A stretch of 64,000 nucleotides of DNA. Source: Peptoniphilus_A genitalis. GTDB taxonomy: Bacteria; Bacillota; Clostridia; Tissierellales; Peptoniphilaceae. A program made the translations under genes and the position numbers. The stretch lies in the NCBI RefSeq assembly GCF_949769225.1, contig NZ_CATKPB010000002.1. One strand, written 5' to 3'. The notes under the pieces are model-generated. The model had not been told where the DNA came from. It ran no database searches and worked only from the letters and a program-made list of their open reading frames with translations. Below, one piece after another: positions 50,000-58,983 of the stretch. Numbering within the stretch: the stretch's first letter is position 1; the number at the start of each line of letters is the position of its first letter.

Positions 50000-50641
50000 T
50001 CATATCTCCTCATAATATCTACAAAAATCTTTTATAGTGCAAGCCTGACACTTGGGACTCCTTGCAGTACAGCATCTTCTTCCATGAAATATAAATAAGT
50101 GATGGGCCTTAGTCCACCTGTCTCTGTCTATTTTATTTTCCAAGGCTTTTTCTGTCTTTTCCACATTATTTTCGCTAACAAAACCAATTCTATTTGAAAC
50201 CCTAAAGACGTGAGTATCAACAGCTATAGCAGGAACTCCAAAACAAGTTGAAGCTACAACATTTGCAGTTTTCTTTCCCACTCCAGGAAGCTTCATTAAA
50301 TCTTTAATAGTTTTTGGTACTTTTCCATTAAATTCTTCCAATATGACATTTGAAGATGCCTTTATGTTCTTGGCCTTATTTCTGTAAAGACCGCATTCTT
50401 TTACAAGGCTTTCCAAAGTTTTTATATCCATGTTGGCAAAGTCTTCTGGCTTATTATATTTTTTAAACATTTCTCCAGTTACCTTGTTAACTCTAACATC
50501 TGTGCATTGAGCTGATAAGATAGTTGCCACTAAAAGCTCAAAGGGACTTCTGTGTTCAAGTTCACACTTAGCATCTGGATAAGTCTCTTCTAAGACGTCA
50601 AGACACTTGTCGGCCTCTTCATGGCTTAACATTCCCTTCAT
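50000..50641 (-). CDS. nth: endonuclease III
   Basis: 213 residues. HhH motif 'LMKLPGVGKKTANVV' with catalytic Lys, catalytic Asp in 'VDTHVFRVSNR', and a [4Fe-4S] site C-x6-C-x2-C-x5-C in 'CTARSPKCQACTIKDFC'. Bifunctional DNA glycosylase/AP lyase that removes oxidised pyrimidines. Full length. Followed after 5 bases by the VanW gene. Confidence 0.96.
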   Translation of the reverse strand: MKGMLSHEEADKCLDVLEETYPDAKCELEHRSPFELLVATILSAQCTDVRVNKVTGEMFKKYNKPEDFANMDIKTLESLVKECGLYRNKAKNIKASSNVILEEFNGKVPKTIKDLMKLPGVGKKTANVVASTCFGVPAIAVDTHVFRVSNRIGFVSENNVEKTEKALENKIDRDRWTKAHHLFIFHGRRCCTARSPKCQACTIKDFCRYYEEI

Positions 50642-50658
50642 CTTTATTCCCCTTAAAT

Positions 50659-50940
50659 TTATAATATTTCTCTCTTAATATTTATAATCTCGATTTCGCT
50701 ATAGGAGTCAAATAAATTTATCACTTTCTCAATAGTTTCTTCAACAATCTTTTGATTATTGGAAATAGTTGAGAAGGCAATAATAGATTTTTGCCATTTG
50801 TCATTTTCTCCAACTTCAGCGATTGATATATTAAATCTATTTTTTGATTTTTCAATAATACTTTTAACTACAGACCTCTTTGACTTGAGAGAATTTGCAT
50901 TAAAAATAAAAATTTCACAAGTACATATTGCTATTATCAT
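50659..50940 (-). CDS. DUF503 family protein (YlxP-like)
   Basis: 93 residues, matches the DUF503 pattern: 'ANSLKSKRSVVKSIIEKSKN', then RFNISIAEVGENDKWQKS and a C-terminal 'VINLFDSYSEIEIINIKRE'. Members are small ferredoxin-like proteins often near ribosome-maturation genes (ylxP between infB and rbfA); function unknown. Upstream of nth by 17 bases. Confidence 0.9.
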   Translation of the reverse strand: MIIAICTCEIFIFNANSLKSKRSVVKSIIEKSKNRFNISIAEVGENDKWQKSIIAFSTISNNQKIVEETIEKVINLFDSYSEIEIINIKREIL

Positions 50941-51033
50941 AATAATTATTATAACATGAATATGAAAATATTTTCATATTAAAAAGGCTTCTTATATGCT
51001 TAATTCAATATTCTCAATTAATATTTTAAGCAA

Positions 51034-51072
51034 ATTAAAAAGCTGCAAATAACATAAGTTACTTACAGCTTA
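51034..51072 (-). terminator. intrinsic terminator of the psuK-psuG-thioesterase operon
   Basis: AAGCTG.AAGTAAC and GTTATTT.CAGCTT form a long stem on the minus strand, followed by TTTTAA, overlapping the thioesterase stop region. Confidence 0.75.
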
Positions 51073-51075
51073 ATT

Positions 51076-51588
51076 TTATTTTAAGATTTCTCTTAATTCC
51101 TTGTTATTTTGTTGTCTAATTTTGTTAATTTGCTTTCTTGCCTTGTATCCTTGGATAATTTTTTTCTCTTCAAGACTTTCTCCAATAATTTCTGGAATCA
51201 TACCTGGCTCAGTACCCTTGCACTTAAATGTTAGGAAGCAAAAGGCTGCAAGCTCAGTCTCGCCTGTCATGGAAGCTTCTTTTGTAAACTTTGTAAAAAC
51301 CTCTACAGAAGTCTTACCCACTCCAGAAATAAAAGTTGTAGCAGTTAAAAAATCTCCTTGGTTAATAGGTTTTAGAAAAGTTAAACTATCACATGAAATT
51401 GTAGCAACCCTTCCCCTTGTGTGTCTTATGGCACAAGTACCAGAGCTGTGGTCTGCTATCTCGAAAAGTCTTGGACCATAAAGTGTACCTCCAGTGTTTA
51501 AGTCTGTTGGCATAACACCGTAGGTAAAGATTACCTTGGATTCAGAAACTTTTTTAGAATTAGTAGAGGTATTTTGCAACTTCAGCAC
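51076..51588 (-). CDS. acyl-CoA thioesterase, hotdog fold (YciA/BFIT type)
   Basis: 170 residues, single hotdog domain: 'TYGVMPTDLNTGGTLYGPRL' with the catalytic Asn/Asp-type 'N.GGTLFGP' region, then 'CAIRHTRGRVATISCDSLTF' and 'GDFLTATTFISGVGKTSVEV'. Hydrolyses acyl-CoA. GTG start at 51588 overlaps psuG by 29 bases, so translation is coupled; a TTG at 51579 is an alternative. Role with pseudouridine breakdown is unclear. Confidence 0.88.
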   Translation of the reverse strand: MLKLQNTSTNSKKVSESKVIFTYGVMPTDLNTGGTLYGPRLFEIADHSSGTCAIRHTRGRVATISCDSLTFLKPINQGDFLTATTFISGVGKTSVEVFTKFTKEASMTGETELAAFCFLTFKCKGTEPGMIPEIIGESLEEKKIIQGYKARKQINKIRQQNNKELREILK

Positions 51589-52483
51589 CTAATCTTGCGT
51601 TATTCTTAACAAGAGCAATATTTGCTTCAAGTGATTTTCCTTCAGTTACTTCAAGAACCTTAGTTAATAGGAATGGAGTTGTTTCCTTTCCATGGATTCC
51701 CTTTTCTTCAGCTTCAACTAGGGCTGCTTCAATTGCCTTGTTGATTTTATCTTCGTCCATTGAGTCTGCTTCTGGAATTGGATTTGTAAGAAGAATGCCT
51801 CCAGTTAAACCAAGATTCCATTGAGTGTTTGCGGCTTCTGCTGCTTCTTGAGGTGTTTTAATGTTGTAGTCAACTTTAAATTCAGATTTTCTTGTAAAGA
51901 AAGCTGGCATGTGGTCTGTTTGATAACCAAATACAGGAACACCCTTTGTTTCAAGATATTCAAGAGTAAGTCCTATATCAAGGATTGATTTACAACCAGC
52001 ACAAACTATCATAATGTCATTTGATGCAAGTTCTTCAAGGTCTCTTGAGATATCAAAAGTTGTTTCAGCGTGTCTGTGAACTCCACCAAGTCCACCAGTA
52101 ACAAAGATTTTGATTCCAGCAAGTCTTGATGCAATAATAGTTGATGCAACAGTTGTAGCTCCATTAAGTCCACGAGAAACAATGTAAGCAAAGTCTCTTC
52201 TTGAAGCCTTGATGATGTCCTTTGAAGTTGCCATGAATTCTAGTTCTTCTTCGCTAAGACCAATTTTAATCTTTCCACCAATAATTGCAGTTGTTGCAGG
52301 AACAGCTCCATTTTCTCTAATGATTTCTTCACAAGCCTTAGCTGTTTCAATATTTTGTGGGTAAGGCATTCCGTGAGAAATAATTGTAGATTCAAGAGCA
52401 ACTACTGGTTTGCCTTCTTCCATAGCTTTTTTAACTTCGTCACTGTACTCTACATATTTTTTTAGCATTTCATTAGTAATCAT
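51560..52483 (-). CDS. psuG: pseudouridine-5'-phosphate glycosidase
   Basis: 307 residues, family-typical. N-terminal 'PVVALESTIISHGMPYPQN', central 'TGGLGGVHRHAETTFDISRD' with the metal/catalytic region, and 'GAELAG..'-like 'ILLTNPIPEADSM'. It splits pseudouridine 5'-phosphate into uracil and ribose 5-phosphate (Mn-dependent, catalytic Lys). Directly downstream of the kinase psuK (11-base overlap), giving the complete catabolic pair. Confidence 0.95.
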   Translation of the reverse strand: MITNEMLKKYVEYSDEVKKAMEEGKPVVALESTIISHGMPYPQNIETAKACEEIIRENGAVPATTAIIGGKIKIGLSEEELEFMATSKDIIKASRRDFAYIVSRGLNGATTVASTIIASRLAGIKIFVTGGLGGVHRHAETTFDISRDLEELASNDIMIVCAGCKSILDIGLTLEYLETKGVPVFGYQTDHMPAFFTRKSEFKVDYNIKTPQEAAEAANTQWNLGLTGGILLTNPIPEADSMDEDKINKAIEAALVEAEEKGIHGKETTPFLLTKVLEVTEGKSLEANIALVKNNARLGAEVAKYLY

Positions 52484-53543
52484 AAATTTCTCCTTTTAAA
52501 TTATTTTCATTCATATCCTTTGAACATGAGTCTGAGCTCATAAGTGCTATCCTAGCTGCTGCTTCTGCTGCAGCCATTCTTTCTTCTATTTCCAAATCAT
52601 TATAAAGTCCATAAGCATAGCCTGCCATAAAGGCATCACCTGCTCCACTGGCACTTAATATTTTAACTTCTCTTGGCTTTCTCATCATTTTAAAATCTTT
52701 TTCAAAATAATATGATCCTTGGCCTCCAGCAGTTATTACAAGACTTTCTAAGCCCTTATTGATTAAGTCTTCTCCAAGCCGATCTATATTATCAGTTTCT
52801 AATCCAGAAAGAGCTCTTGCTTCGTAAATATTTACCTTTAAGAAGTGAATCTTATCTAGCAAGTCTTTAATCTTCATTACCTTTTTAGTTGAAACCCCAT
52901 CTATCAAAAACTTGCCCTTTAAATTTTTTAGGACATAGTCAAGAGTCTCTTCTTCAAGATTTGTATCCATTATTGTGAACTCAGCATTCTCAATAATTTT
53001 TCTGTTTTTCTCAACGTAATCCTTGTCAATGTTTTTTATGAGTTCCATGTCTGATATGGCTACATACATATCTCTAGTTTCGTCAAGGATTGCAAGATAG
53101 TGTGGAGTAATGCCATCAGTTATTAGAACTCTTGAGCTATCAACATTTATCCTGTTAAGCTCTGTCAAAATATTCTTGCCAGCATCGTCTCTTCCTACTA
53201 CTGATAGAAGACTTGTATTAACCCCAAGCCTTGCTAGGTTCTCGCAGATGTTTCTTCCAACACCGCCACTAGAGTATTCAATTTTTCCTGGGTTTGAGTC
53301 TCTCTCTTTTAAATTATCAAAGGTTGATCCACTTATATCCATATTGCAGCCACCAAGTATAGCAATATAGGTGTCCTCTCTTAAGATATAACCCCTTCCC
53401 AAGATATAACCCGAGGTCATCAAGTTATTAATATGGGCAGATACCCCTGACCTTGTGATGTTTAACTCATCAGCAATTTCTTGTTGAGACATTCCAGGAT
53501 TTTTTTTCAAAAGATTTATAATTTCTTTCTCTCTTGGAGTCAA
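52473..53543 (-). CDS. psuK: pseudouridine kinase with N-terminal winged helix (PfkB family)
   Basis: 356 residues. N-terminal wHTH (1-55: 'MSQQEIADELNITRSGVSAH') fused to a PfkB sugar kinase: 'AILGGCNMDISGSTFDNLKE', 'GGVGRNICENLARLG', and the catalytic 'ASGAGDAFMAGYAYG'. Phosphorylates pseudouridine to the substrate of PsuG. The HTH could allow autoregulation at the palindrome over its promoter. TTG 53543 is preferred: GAGGTGA (53550-53556) is 6-7 bases away; GTG 53552 lies within that site. Confidence 0.92.
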   Translation of the reverse strand: MTPREKEIINLLKKNPGMSQQEIADELNITRSGVSAHINNLMTSGYILGRGYILREDTYIAILGGCNMDISGSTFDNLKERDSNPGKIEYSSGGVGRNICENLARLGVNTSLLSVVGRDDAGKNILTELNRINVDSSRVLITDGITPHYLAILDETRDMYVAISDMELIKNIDKDYVEKNRKIIENAEFTIMDTNLEEETLDYVLKNLKGKFLIDGVSTKKVMKIKDLLDKIHFLKVNIYEARALSGLETDNIDRLGEDLINKGLESLVITAGGQGSYYFEKDFKMMRKPREVKILSASGAGDAFMAGYAYGLYNDLEIEERMAAAEAAARIALMSSDSCSKDMNENNLKGEIYDY

Positions 53544-53551
53544 AAAAATCA

Positions 53552-53599
53552 CCTCTAATCATTTACTTATATTCTAGTCAAATGATTAGAGGTTGTCAA
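53552..53599 (-). promoter_or_regulatory. psuKG promoter with palindromic operator
   Basis: On the minus strand TTGACA (53599-53594), 17-base spacer, TAGAAT (53576-53571). CCTCTAATCATTT and its exact complement (53580-53592 and 53552-53564, 13-bp arms, 15-base gap) flank the -10; one arm covers the spacer, the other the ribosome-binding site. A repressor (possibly the PsuK wHTH itself) would shut the operon; as RNA it would hide the RBS. Confidence 0.75.
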
Positions 53600-53603
53600 T
53601 ATC

Positions 53604-54206
53604 TTATAAAAAATTTTCTTGGTTTTTTCTTATCTTATCTTCTTCTCTTGCTTCCCTATAGCATCTTCTACAAAGTGGTTCATATTCTTCTACAGCTCCA
53701 AGCTCTACCCTCTTGTCACTCTTGATTTTTCTGTGAGAAACCCAGGCATCGGTTCCACACTTCTTGCAAACTGCATGGTGCTTATTGAGGTAGTCAACCT
53801 TTGGCATAAGTTCCTTTACAATTTCAAAAGGTTGAGCCATGTAGTCCATATCAAGACCTGCTAAGACAATAGTAATTCCCATATCGAGAATTTTTTCTAA
53901 GTCTTCTAATACAAGTTCAGGCGTGTCACACAAAAATTGTACTTCATCGATTCCAATAACTTGTGGAGAGTATTTTTCTACATAAGCTAAAATTTCATTT
54001 ATTGATTCTACTTCAACAGCATCAAGGGAAATCTTATCATGTGTTACAATTTCATTTTTAGCATACCTCTTATCCATAAGTGGTTTAAAGGCAACCACCT
54101 TGTAGTTAGCAATAGAAAATCTCTTTAGGTCCTTTTCTAGTGAGCTTGTCTTTCCAGAAAACATAGAACCTGTGTGTAATATCATTCTTCCTCTATACTG
54201 ATGCAT
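53604..54206 (-). CDS. tdk: thymidine kinase
   Basis: 200 residues. P-loop 'LHTGSMFSGKTSSL' (about 10), Walker B-like 'VIGIDEVQFL', lasso and zinc-binding Cys pairs 'CKKCGTDAWVSHR' and 'CRRCY'. Type II enzyme; salvages thymidine to dTMP. AAGGGATAAG site before ATG; 4 bases after the cyclophilin stop on the same strand. Confidence 0.95.
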   Translation of the reverse strand: MHQYRGRMILHTGSMFSGKTSSLEKDLKRFSIANYKVVAFKPLMDKRYAKNEIVTHDKISLDAVEVESINEILAYVEKYSPQVIGIDEVQFLCDTPELVLEDLEKILDMGITIVLAGLDMDYMAQPFEIVKELMPKVDYLNKHHAVCKKCGTDAWVSHRKIKSDKRVELGAVEEYEPLCRRCYREAREEDKIRKNQENFL

Positions 54207-54210
54207 GATC

Positions 54211-54816
54211 TTATCCCTTATACTCTTCTACTATTGCTTCTTCTATGACGACGTCGTTAACTGGTTTATCCATAAAACCAACTCTTGTCTTGGCAATGTC
54301 ATCAACTACATCCATGCCTTCAAAGACTTGACCAAAAACAGAGTGCTTACCATCAAGCCAAAAAGCTCCGCCCTTTTCTTCGTAGGCTTTTACAATTTCT
54401 TCAGGATAACCATTTTCTTCTCCAGCATCTTTCATTTGTGAAATTATATCATCAGAAAGTTTATCCCCTTGAACTATAAAAAATTGAGATCCATTTGTGT
54501 TTGGACCAGCGTTAGCCATGGAAAGAGCTCCTCTAAAATTTCTAAAGTTTACATCAAATTCATCTTTAAAAGCTTTCTTCCACTTACTTTCTCCTCCACG
54601 ACCTGTCCCACTTGGGTCTCCCCCTTGGATCATAAAGTTTTCTATAACCCTGTGAAAAATTATTCCGTCGTAGTATTTATCTTCTATAAGTGAAATGAAG
54701 TTTTCAACAGCAAGAGGTGCTGCTTCTTCAAATAATCTAATTTTAATATCGCCTTTATTAGTTTTTAATACTGCAATCTTTTCTCCAATTGCAGGTTTTT
54801 CAAATTGTTTTAACAT
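54211..54816 (-). CDS. peptidyl-prolyl cis-trans isomerase, cyclophilin type
   Basis: 201 residues, cytosolic (no signal peptide). Cyclophilin core: 'FHRVIENFMIQGGDPSGTGR' with catalytic Arg, 'ALSMANAGPNTNGSQFFIV', and 'LDGKHSVFGQVFEGMDVV'. Catalyses proline isomerisation. An insertion of about 25 residues (after 'DKLSDDIISQ') is longer than in the minimal enzyme. Good GGGAG before the ATG. Confidence 0.95.
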   Translation of the reverse strand: MLKQFEKPAIGEKIAVLKTNKGDIKIRLFEEAAPLAVENFISLIEDKYYDGIIFHRVIENFMIQGGDPSGTGRGGESKWKKAFKDEFDVNFRNFRGALSMANAGPNTNGSQFFIVQGDKLSDDIISQMKDAGEENGYPEEIVKAYEEKGGAFWLDGKHSVFGQVFEGMDVVDDIAKTRVGFMDKPVNDVVIEEAIVEEYKG

Positions 54817-54828
54817 TAAATCTCCCTT

Positions 54829-56193
54829 TCATAAATAACTTTTCATATTAATTCTAAATCCTTGAGTCTTTTTTCGCAAATAATAATAGACTATTGTTAA
54901 AAATATTCCCTTTAAAACCGATGATAGGGTCATTGCCATCCATATTCCATTTACGTGGAAGATTGGCATTAATAAAAGAGCCATAGGAATCCTTGACACG
55001 TTAAATACCATAGAATTTATAGCAGGATACCTTGTTAGTCCAAGCCCATTTAGCATACCTGTAGTACCAATTTCTAAAGTCATAAAGTATTGCGAAAATG
55101 CTAAAATTTTTAAATAATCTATACCAGCTACAATTGCCTCAGGGTCCTTAGGTATAAAGAGTCTGAATAAATTTTCTGCAAAGAAAAATAAGAGGACTGT
55201 AGCAAAAATTCCAATAATATTTACAATCTTCATTGCCTCTCTTCTTCCATCATGAAGCCTTTCATAATTTTTAGCTCCAAAGTTTTGACCAAAAAAGGCA
55301 GAGAAGGCAACGGCAAACCCATCGGCAGTCATCCAAGAAATTGATTCTACTTGTGAACCAATGGAATAAACTGCAATGTAAAGAGCACCAAAGCTTGCTA
55401 TATATCTATTTAATATCATACTAACTGAAGCATGAATTAAAGACTGGAGTGATGCAGGTAACCCTAAGCTTAGTATTGATTTAAAGTAAGACCTTTCTGG
55501 CATCTTAAAGTAATTTGTCCTAACAAATATTTCTCTATTTGCTACTCCAATATAAAGATACAATAAGCTAGATACCATCTGAGCAAGGACAGTAGCATAG
55601 GCCGCTCCCCTTATTCCCATCTTTGGAAAAATCCAAATTCCAAATATAAAAAAAGGATCTAAGATTAAATTTATAACCAAGGAAATAATTGAAATCTTAA
55701 AGGGTGTTATTGAATTCCCCTTGGCAAAAAAAGCCGAAGATAAAATTGGATTTAAAAAAGTAAATATAAGTCCTCCACTGACAATTAATAAGTAGTCAAC
55801 TGCCATGGTGTGAACAGATTCTTCAAGTCTATAAAAGCCAATAATATTATTTCTCATGCTTATGTATAGGGTCATTAGTCCTATACAAAAGATTAAATTT
55901 ATTACAAATCCTGCTATCCAAACTTTTTTTGATGACTCATCATCATTCCTTCCAAAGGCCTGAGACAGTCCTACGGAAACTCCTGTCTTGGCAACAAGGG
56001 TTATGGCCTGAGCCATCCAAACTAAAAAGGAACAGGCTCCTACAGCAGCAACAGCTTCTGTAGAGAGTCGTCCCAACCACATTAAATCAACAAGAGAATA
56101 AGCCATTTGAACAAAGGCCGTTCCCATTAGCGGCAAAGCCATTTTTAATAGGGCAGAAAAAATATTTCCCCTTAGTAAATTGACTTCCCTCAT
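54829..56193 (-). CDS. MATE family efflux transporter
   Basis: 454 residues with 12 membrane helices in two halves; 'LMGTAFVQMAYSLVDLMWLG' is the classical first-half MATE motif, and 'GLPASLQSLIHASVSMILNR' the second. Secondary cation/drug antiporter, NorM/DinF relative; substrate unknown. Weak ribosome-binding site; the map stop is 3 bases upstream, so it is probably translated by coupling. Confidence 0.92.
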   Translation of the reverse strand: MREVNLLRGNIFSALLKMALPLMGTAFVQMAYSLVDLMWLGRLSTEAVAAVGACSFLVWMAQAITLVAKTGVSVGLSQAFGRNDDESSKKVWIAGFVINLIFCIGLMTLYISMRNNIIGFYRLEESVHTMAVDYLLIVSGGLIFTFLNPILSSAFFAKGNSITPFKISIISLVINLILDPFFIFGIWIFPKMGIRGAAYATVLAQMVSSLLYLYIGVANREIFVRTNYFKMPERSYFKSILSLGLPASLQSLIHASVSMILNRYIASFGALYIAVYSIGSQVESISWMTADGFAVAFSAFFGQNFGAKNYERLHDGRREAMKIVNIIGIFATVLLFFFAENLFRLFIPKDPEAIVAGIDYLKILAFSQYFMTLEIGTTGMLNGLGLTRYPAINSMVFNVSRIPMALLLMPIFHVNGIWMAMTLSSVLKGIFLTIVYYYLRKKTQGFRINMKSYL

Positions 56194-56196
56194 TTA

Positions 56197-56952
56197 TTAA
56201 CAGTCACCTTGATCTGTAATAATTATTGGACCATCCTTTGTAATTGCAATTTGGTGTTCATATTGAGCTGAAAGAGAACCATCCTTAGTTCTTGCAGTCC
56301 AACCATTGTCGTCAATAGTAAGTTCCTTCTTGCCCATATTTATCATTGGTTCAATAGTAAATACCATTCCCTCTTGGATTCTTAGACCACGACCAGGCTT
56401 TCCATAGTGAAGAACTTGTGGATCTTCGTGCATTTCTTGTCCAATGCCGTGTCCAACAAATTCTCTTACCACAGAGTAACCATTGTCTTCGGCGTGTTTT
56501 TGAACTGCTGCTCCAATATCACCAAGTCTATTTCCAATTACAGCTTTTTCTATTCCCTTATACATTGCTTCACGAGTTACTTGTAAAAGTTTTTTTGCTT
56601 CAGGAGAAACATTGCCCACTTCATAAGACCAAGCAGAATCGGCGAGCCATCCATCAACATTTACAACCATATCAACTGTAATTATGTCTCCATCTTTTAG
56701 CTCATATTCAGTTGGAAAACCGTGGCAAATTTCATCATTAACAGATGCACAAACTGAATAAGGATAGCCTTCGTAACCCTTTTGTTCAGGATAGGCCCCT
56801 CTTTCCTTTAAATAATTTTCCACAAATCTGTCGATTTCAATTGTCTTAACACCAGGCTTTATAAAATCTCTAAGCTTGTGGTGAACATCTGATAAGACCT
56901 TGCCAGCAACTTGCATTTTCTTAATTTCATCTTCTGTTTTTATAATTATCAT
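56197..56952 (-). CDS. map: type I methionyl aminopeptidase
   Basis: 251 residues. All metal ligands are present: 'VDMVVNVDGWLADSAW' (two Asp), 'GHGIGQEMHE' (His and catalytic His), 'FTIEPM' (Glu) and 'YEHQIA' (Glu). Removes N-terminal Met. Length and motifs are those of the E. coli-type class I enzyme. It overlaps the TPR gene by 4 bases (ATGA), with AAGGAG just upstream. Confidence 0.96.
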   Translation of the reverse strand: MIIIKTEDEIKKMQVAGKVLSDVHHKLRDFIKPGVKTIEIDRFVENYLKERGAYPEQKGYEGYPYSVCASVNDEICHGFPTEYELKDGDIITVDMVVNVDGWLADSAWSYEVGNVSPEAKKLLQVTREAMYKGIEKAVIGNRLGDIGAAVQKHAEDNGYSVVREFVGHGIGQEMHEDPQVLHYGKPGRGLRIQEGMVFTIEPMINMGKKELTIDDNGWTARTKDGSLSAQYEHQIAITKDGPIIITDQGDC

Positions 56953-57845
56953 TTTAACTCCTTTACTATTTCACTTAAATCATCATCTCTTAGTGCCCAG
57001 TCATAGGCATCTGGATTTATTTCTATCGCTTTTAAAATCTCTTCTTTTGCCAAGTCATCTCTCCCAAGCAAGTGGAAAGAGCAGGCCTTATTGTAATGGA
57101 GATTTACAGACTTTGGGAAATCTATAAGTCCCCTGTTTAATATATCAATAGCAGCTTCATAATCTTTTTCTTCGATATAAATTGCAGACATATTTAAAAA
57201 TAAAAAGGGATCTTCAAATTTGCCAATGGCATCATAATAATATTTAAGTGCCTGCTTGTTGTCGCCCTTCTTCTTACAAAGTACACCCATATTATATAGG
57301 GCTCTACCATAATCTTCTTTAATATATAATGATTTTTTTACATAATTTTCTGCAAGTTCATTTTCATTTAGGACTTCATAGATGGATCCAAGGTCGTTGT
57401 AGGCCACAAAGTCAAATTCATCTAAGTCGATAACTTTTTTGAATTCCTCTATAGCAAGCTTACTCTCTCCAAGTTTATCATAGGCATGGGCCAGATAATA
57501 GTGAGCTCTGTCATAGGTATGGTCTAGGTCAATGGCTCTTTTGTAATTTTCTATAGAGTAGTTTGTGTCTCCACCCTCAAAGTCATTGGTAATGGCAAGT
57601 CCATAATAAGCTCCTGGCATCTCCTTCAAAGCTAAGATCTTATCAAAATAATTTTTTGCTTCTTCATAAGCTTCTTTTTTTAGATAAATATCAGCTAACT
57701 CAAAGTAAACTGAAATTCTTTCATCTAGGTCTTTCTCAGATGTAAAGTTAAGAGACTTTAATAAGAGGTCCTCAGCCTTATCATAGTCGCCATCTATTAA
57801 AAAGTCTTCTGCTAAAATTAAATAGTTTTTAAATTTTAAGTCCAT
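56949..57845 (-). CDS. tetratricopeptide-repeat protein
   Basis: 298 residues built of about eight TPR units; for example 'RISVYFELADIYLKKEAYEE', 'AHYYLAHAYDKLGESKLAIE', 'ALYNMGVLCKKKGDNKQALK'. No signal peptide or membrane segment. Likely a scaffold for protein-protein contacts; partner unknown. First gene of the operon TPR-map-MATE-cyclophilin-tdk. GAGG precedes the ATG. Confidence 0.9.
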   Translation of the reverse strand: MDLKFKNYLILAEDFLIDGDYDKAEDLLLKSLNFTSEKDLDERISVYFELADIYLKKEAYEEAKNYFDKILALKEMPGAYYGLAITNDFEGGDTNYSIENYKRAIDLDHTYDRAHYYLAHAYDKLGESKLAIEEFKKVIDLDEFDFVAYNDLGSIYEVLNENELAENYVKKSLYIKEDYGRALYNMGVLCKKKGDNKQALKYYYDAIGKFEDPFLFLNMSAIYIEEKDYEAAIDILNRGLIDFPKSVNLHYNKACSFHLLGRDDLAKEEILKAIEINPDAYDWALRDDDLSEIVKELK

Positions 57846-57927
57846 TAAAAAACCTCAATTCCTATTCTATTATATAGTATTTTTTTCAATTTCACAGACA
57901 TAGAAATAATTTTTAATTAAATATATA

Positions 57928-58911
57928 ATGAATATGGTGATAAACGTGAGAAGATTTTTATCCTTTAATGATTTTTTTAAGGAATACTTTGGTGGCAAGA
58001 CTGTCAAGCTTTCTCTTGATGGAGGATTTTCATGCCCCAATAGAGATGGAAGACTTTCAGAGACTGGTTGCATCTTTTGTTCAGACGAAGGCAGTGGAGA
58101 ATTTGCTAGTTCAAAGTCCTTGAGTATTGGTGACCAAATAAAGTCTCAAAAGGAATTTTTAAAAAACAAATGGAAGGCTGACAACTACATAGCCTACTTT
58201 CAAAATTTTACAAACACCTATGGAGCTTTAGATGATTTAAAAAGAATTTATGATCAAGTCGCAGACCGTGATGATATAAGAGGAATTTCTATTGCAACTA
58301 GGTGTGACTGTCTTGATGATGAGAAAATCGAGTATTTAAAAGAAATCTCTAAGAAGAAAACCCTGTGGCTTGAACTTGGAATGCAGACAGTTAATGAAGA
58401 TACAATTAAACTCATTAACCGTGGCTACTCTCATAAGCTTTTTGATGAAACTATAAATAAGTTAAAGAACGCTAATATTTTATTTTTAATTCATGCTATC
58501 TTTGGCCTTCCCTATGAAGATCAAAGGGACTTCGAGAAAACAATTAATTATATAAAAGACATTGCACCCTTTGGAGTAAAGTTTCACAACTTATACATCT
58601 TGAAGGATTCTCCCATATATAAACTTTACAAGAATATAAATTTTAAAATCCTAACAAAAGATGAATATGTGGAACTTATTCTTAAAGCCTTAGATAAAAT
58701 AGACGAGAAAACTGTAGTCCATAGGATAAGTGGTGACCCACCAAAATCAAAGCTTTATGAACCTAAATGGTGTGCTGACAAGTTATCTGTGATTTCACAA
58801 ATTGACAAAGCTTTAAAGGAAAATAATAGAAAAATAATTTCTCAAGAGGAGATTATAAAAATTGCTAAATATTGGAAGGAGAAAGATAGGGCTTTTACCC
58901 AGCCTTCTTAA
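57928..58911 (+). CDS. radical SAM protein, TIGR01212/YhcC family
   Basis: 327 residues (or 321 from GTG 57946). Cluster cysteines in 'GGFSCPNRDG' and 'TGCIFCSDEG' (C-x9-12-C-x2-C spacing of the YhcC family), 'GISIATRCDCLDDEKIEYL' and 'LELGMQTVNEDTIKLINRGY' as in the Elp3-like radical SAM clan. YhcC-type proteins have no assigned reaction. ATG 57928 overlaps a TATAAT (57924-57929), so if that is the promoter the real start is GTG 57946, preceded by GGTGA. Confidence 0.87.
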   Translation: MNMVINVRRFLSFNDFFKEYFGGKTVKLSLDGGFSCPNRDGRLSETGCIFCSDEGSGEFASSKSLSIGDQIKSQKEFLKNKWKADNYIAYFQNFTNTYGALDDLKRIYDQVADRDDIRGISIATRCDCLDDEKIEYLKEISKKKTLWLELGMQTVNEDTIKLINRGYSHKLFDETINKLKNANILFLIHAIFGLPYEDQRDFEKTINYIKDIAPFGVKFHNLYILKDSPIYKLYKNINFKILTKDEYVELILKALDKIDEKTVVHRISGDPPKSKLYEPKWCADKLSVISQIDKALKENNRKIISQEEIIKIAKYWKEKDRAFTQPS

Positions 58912-58983
58912 ATTTTCCCTCCCACTAGTGTATAATGTAGAAAGATATAACGACTAAATAAATTTATGGATAAAAGGAGAAAC

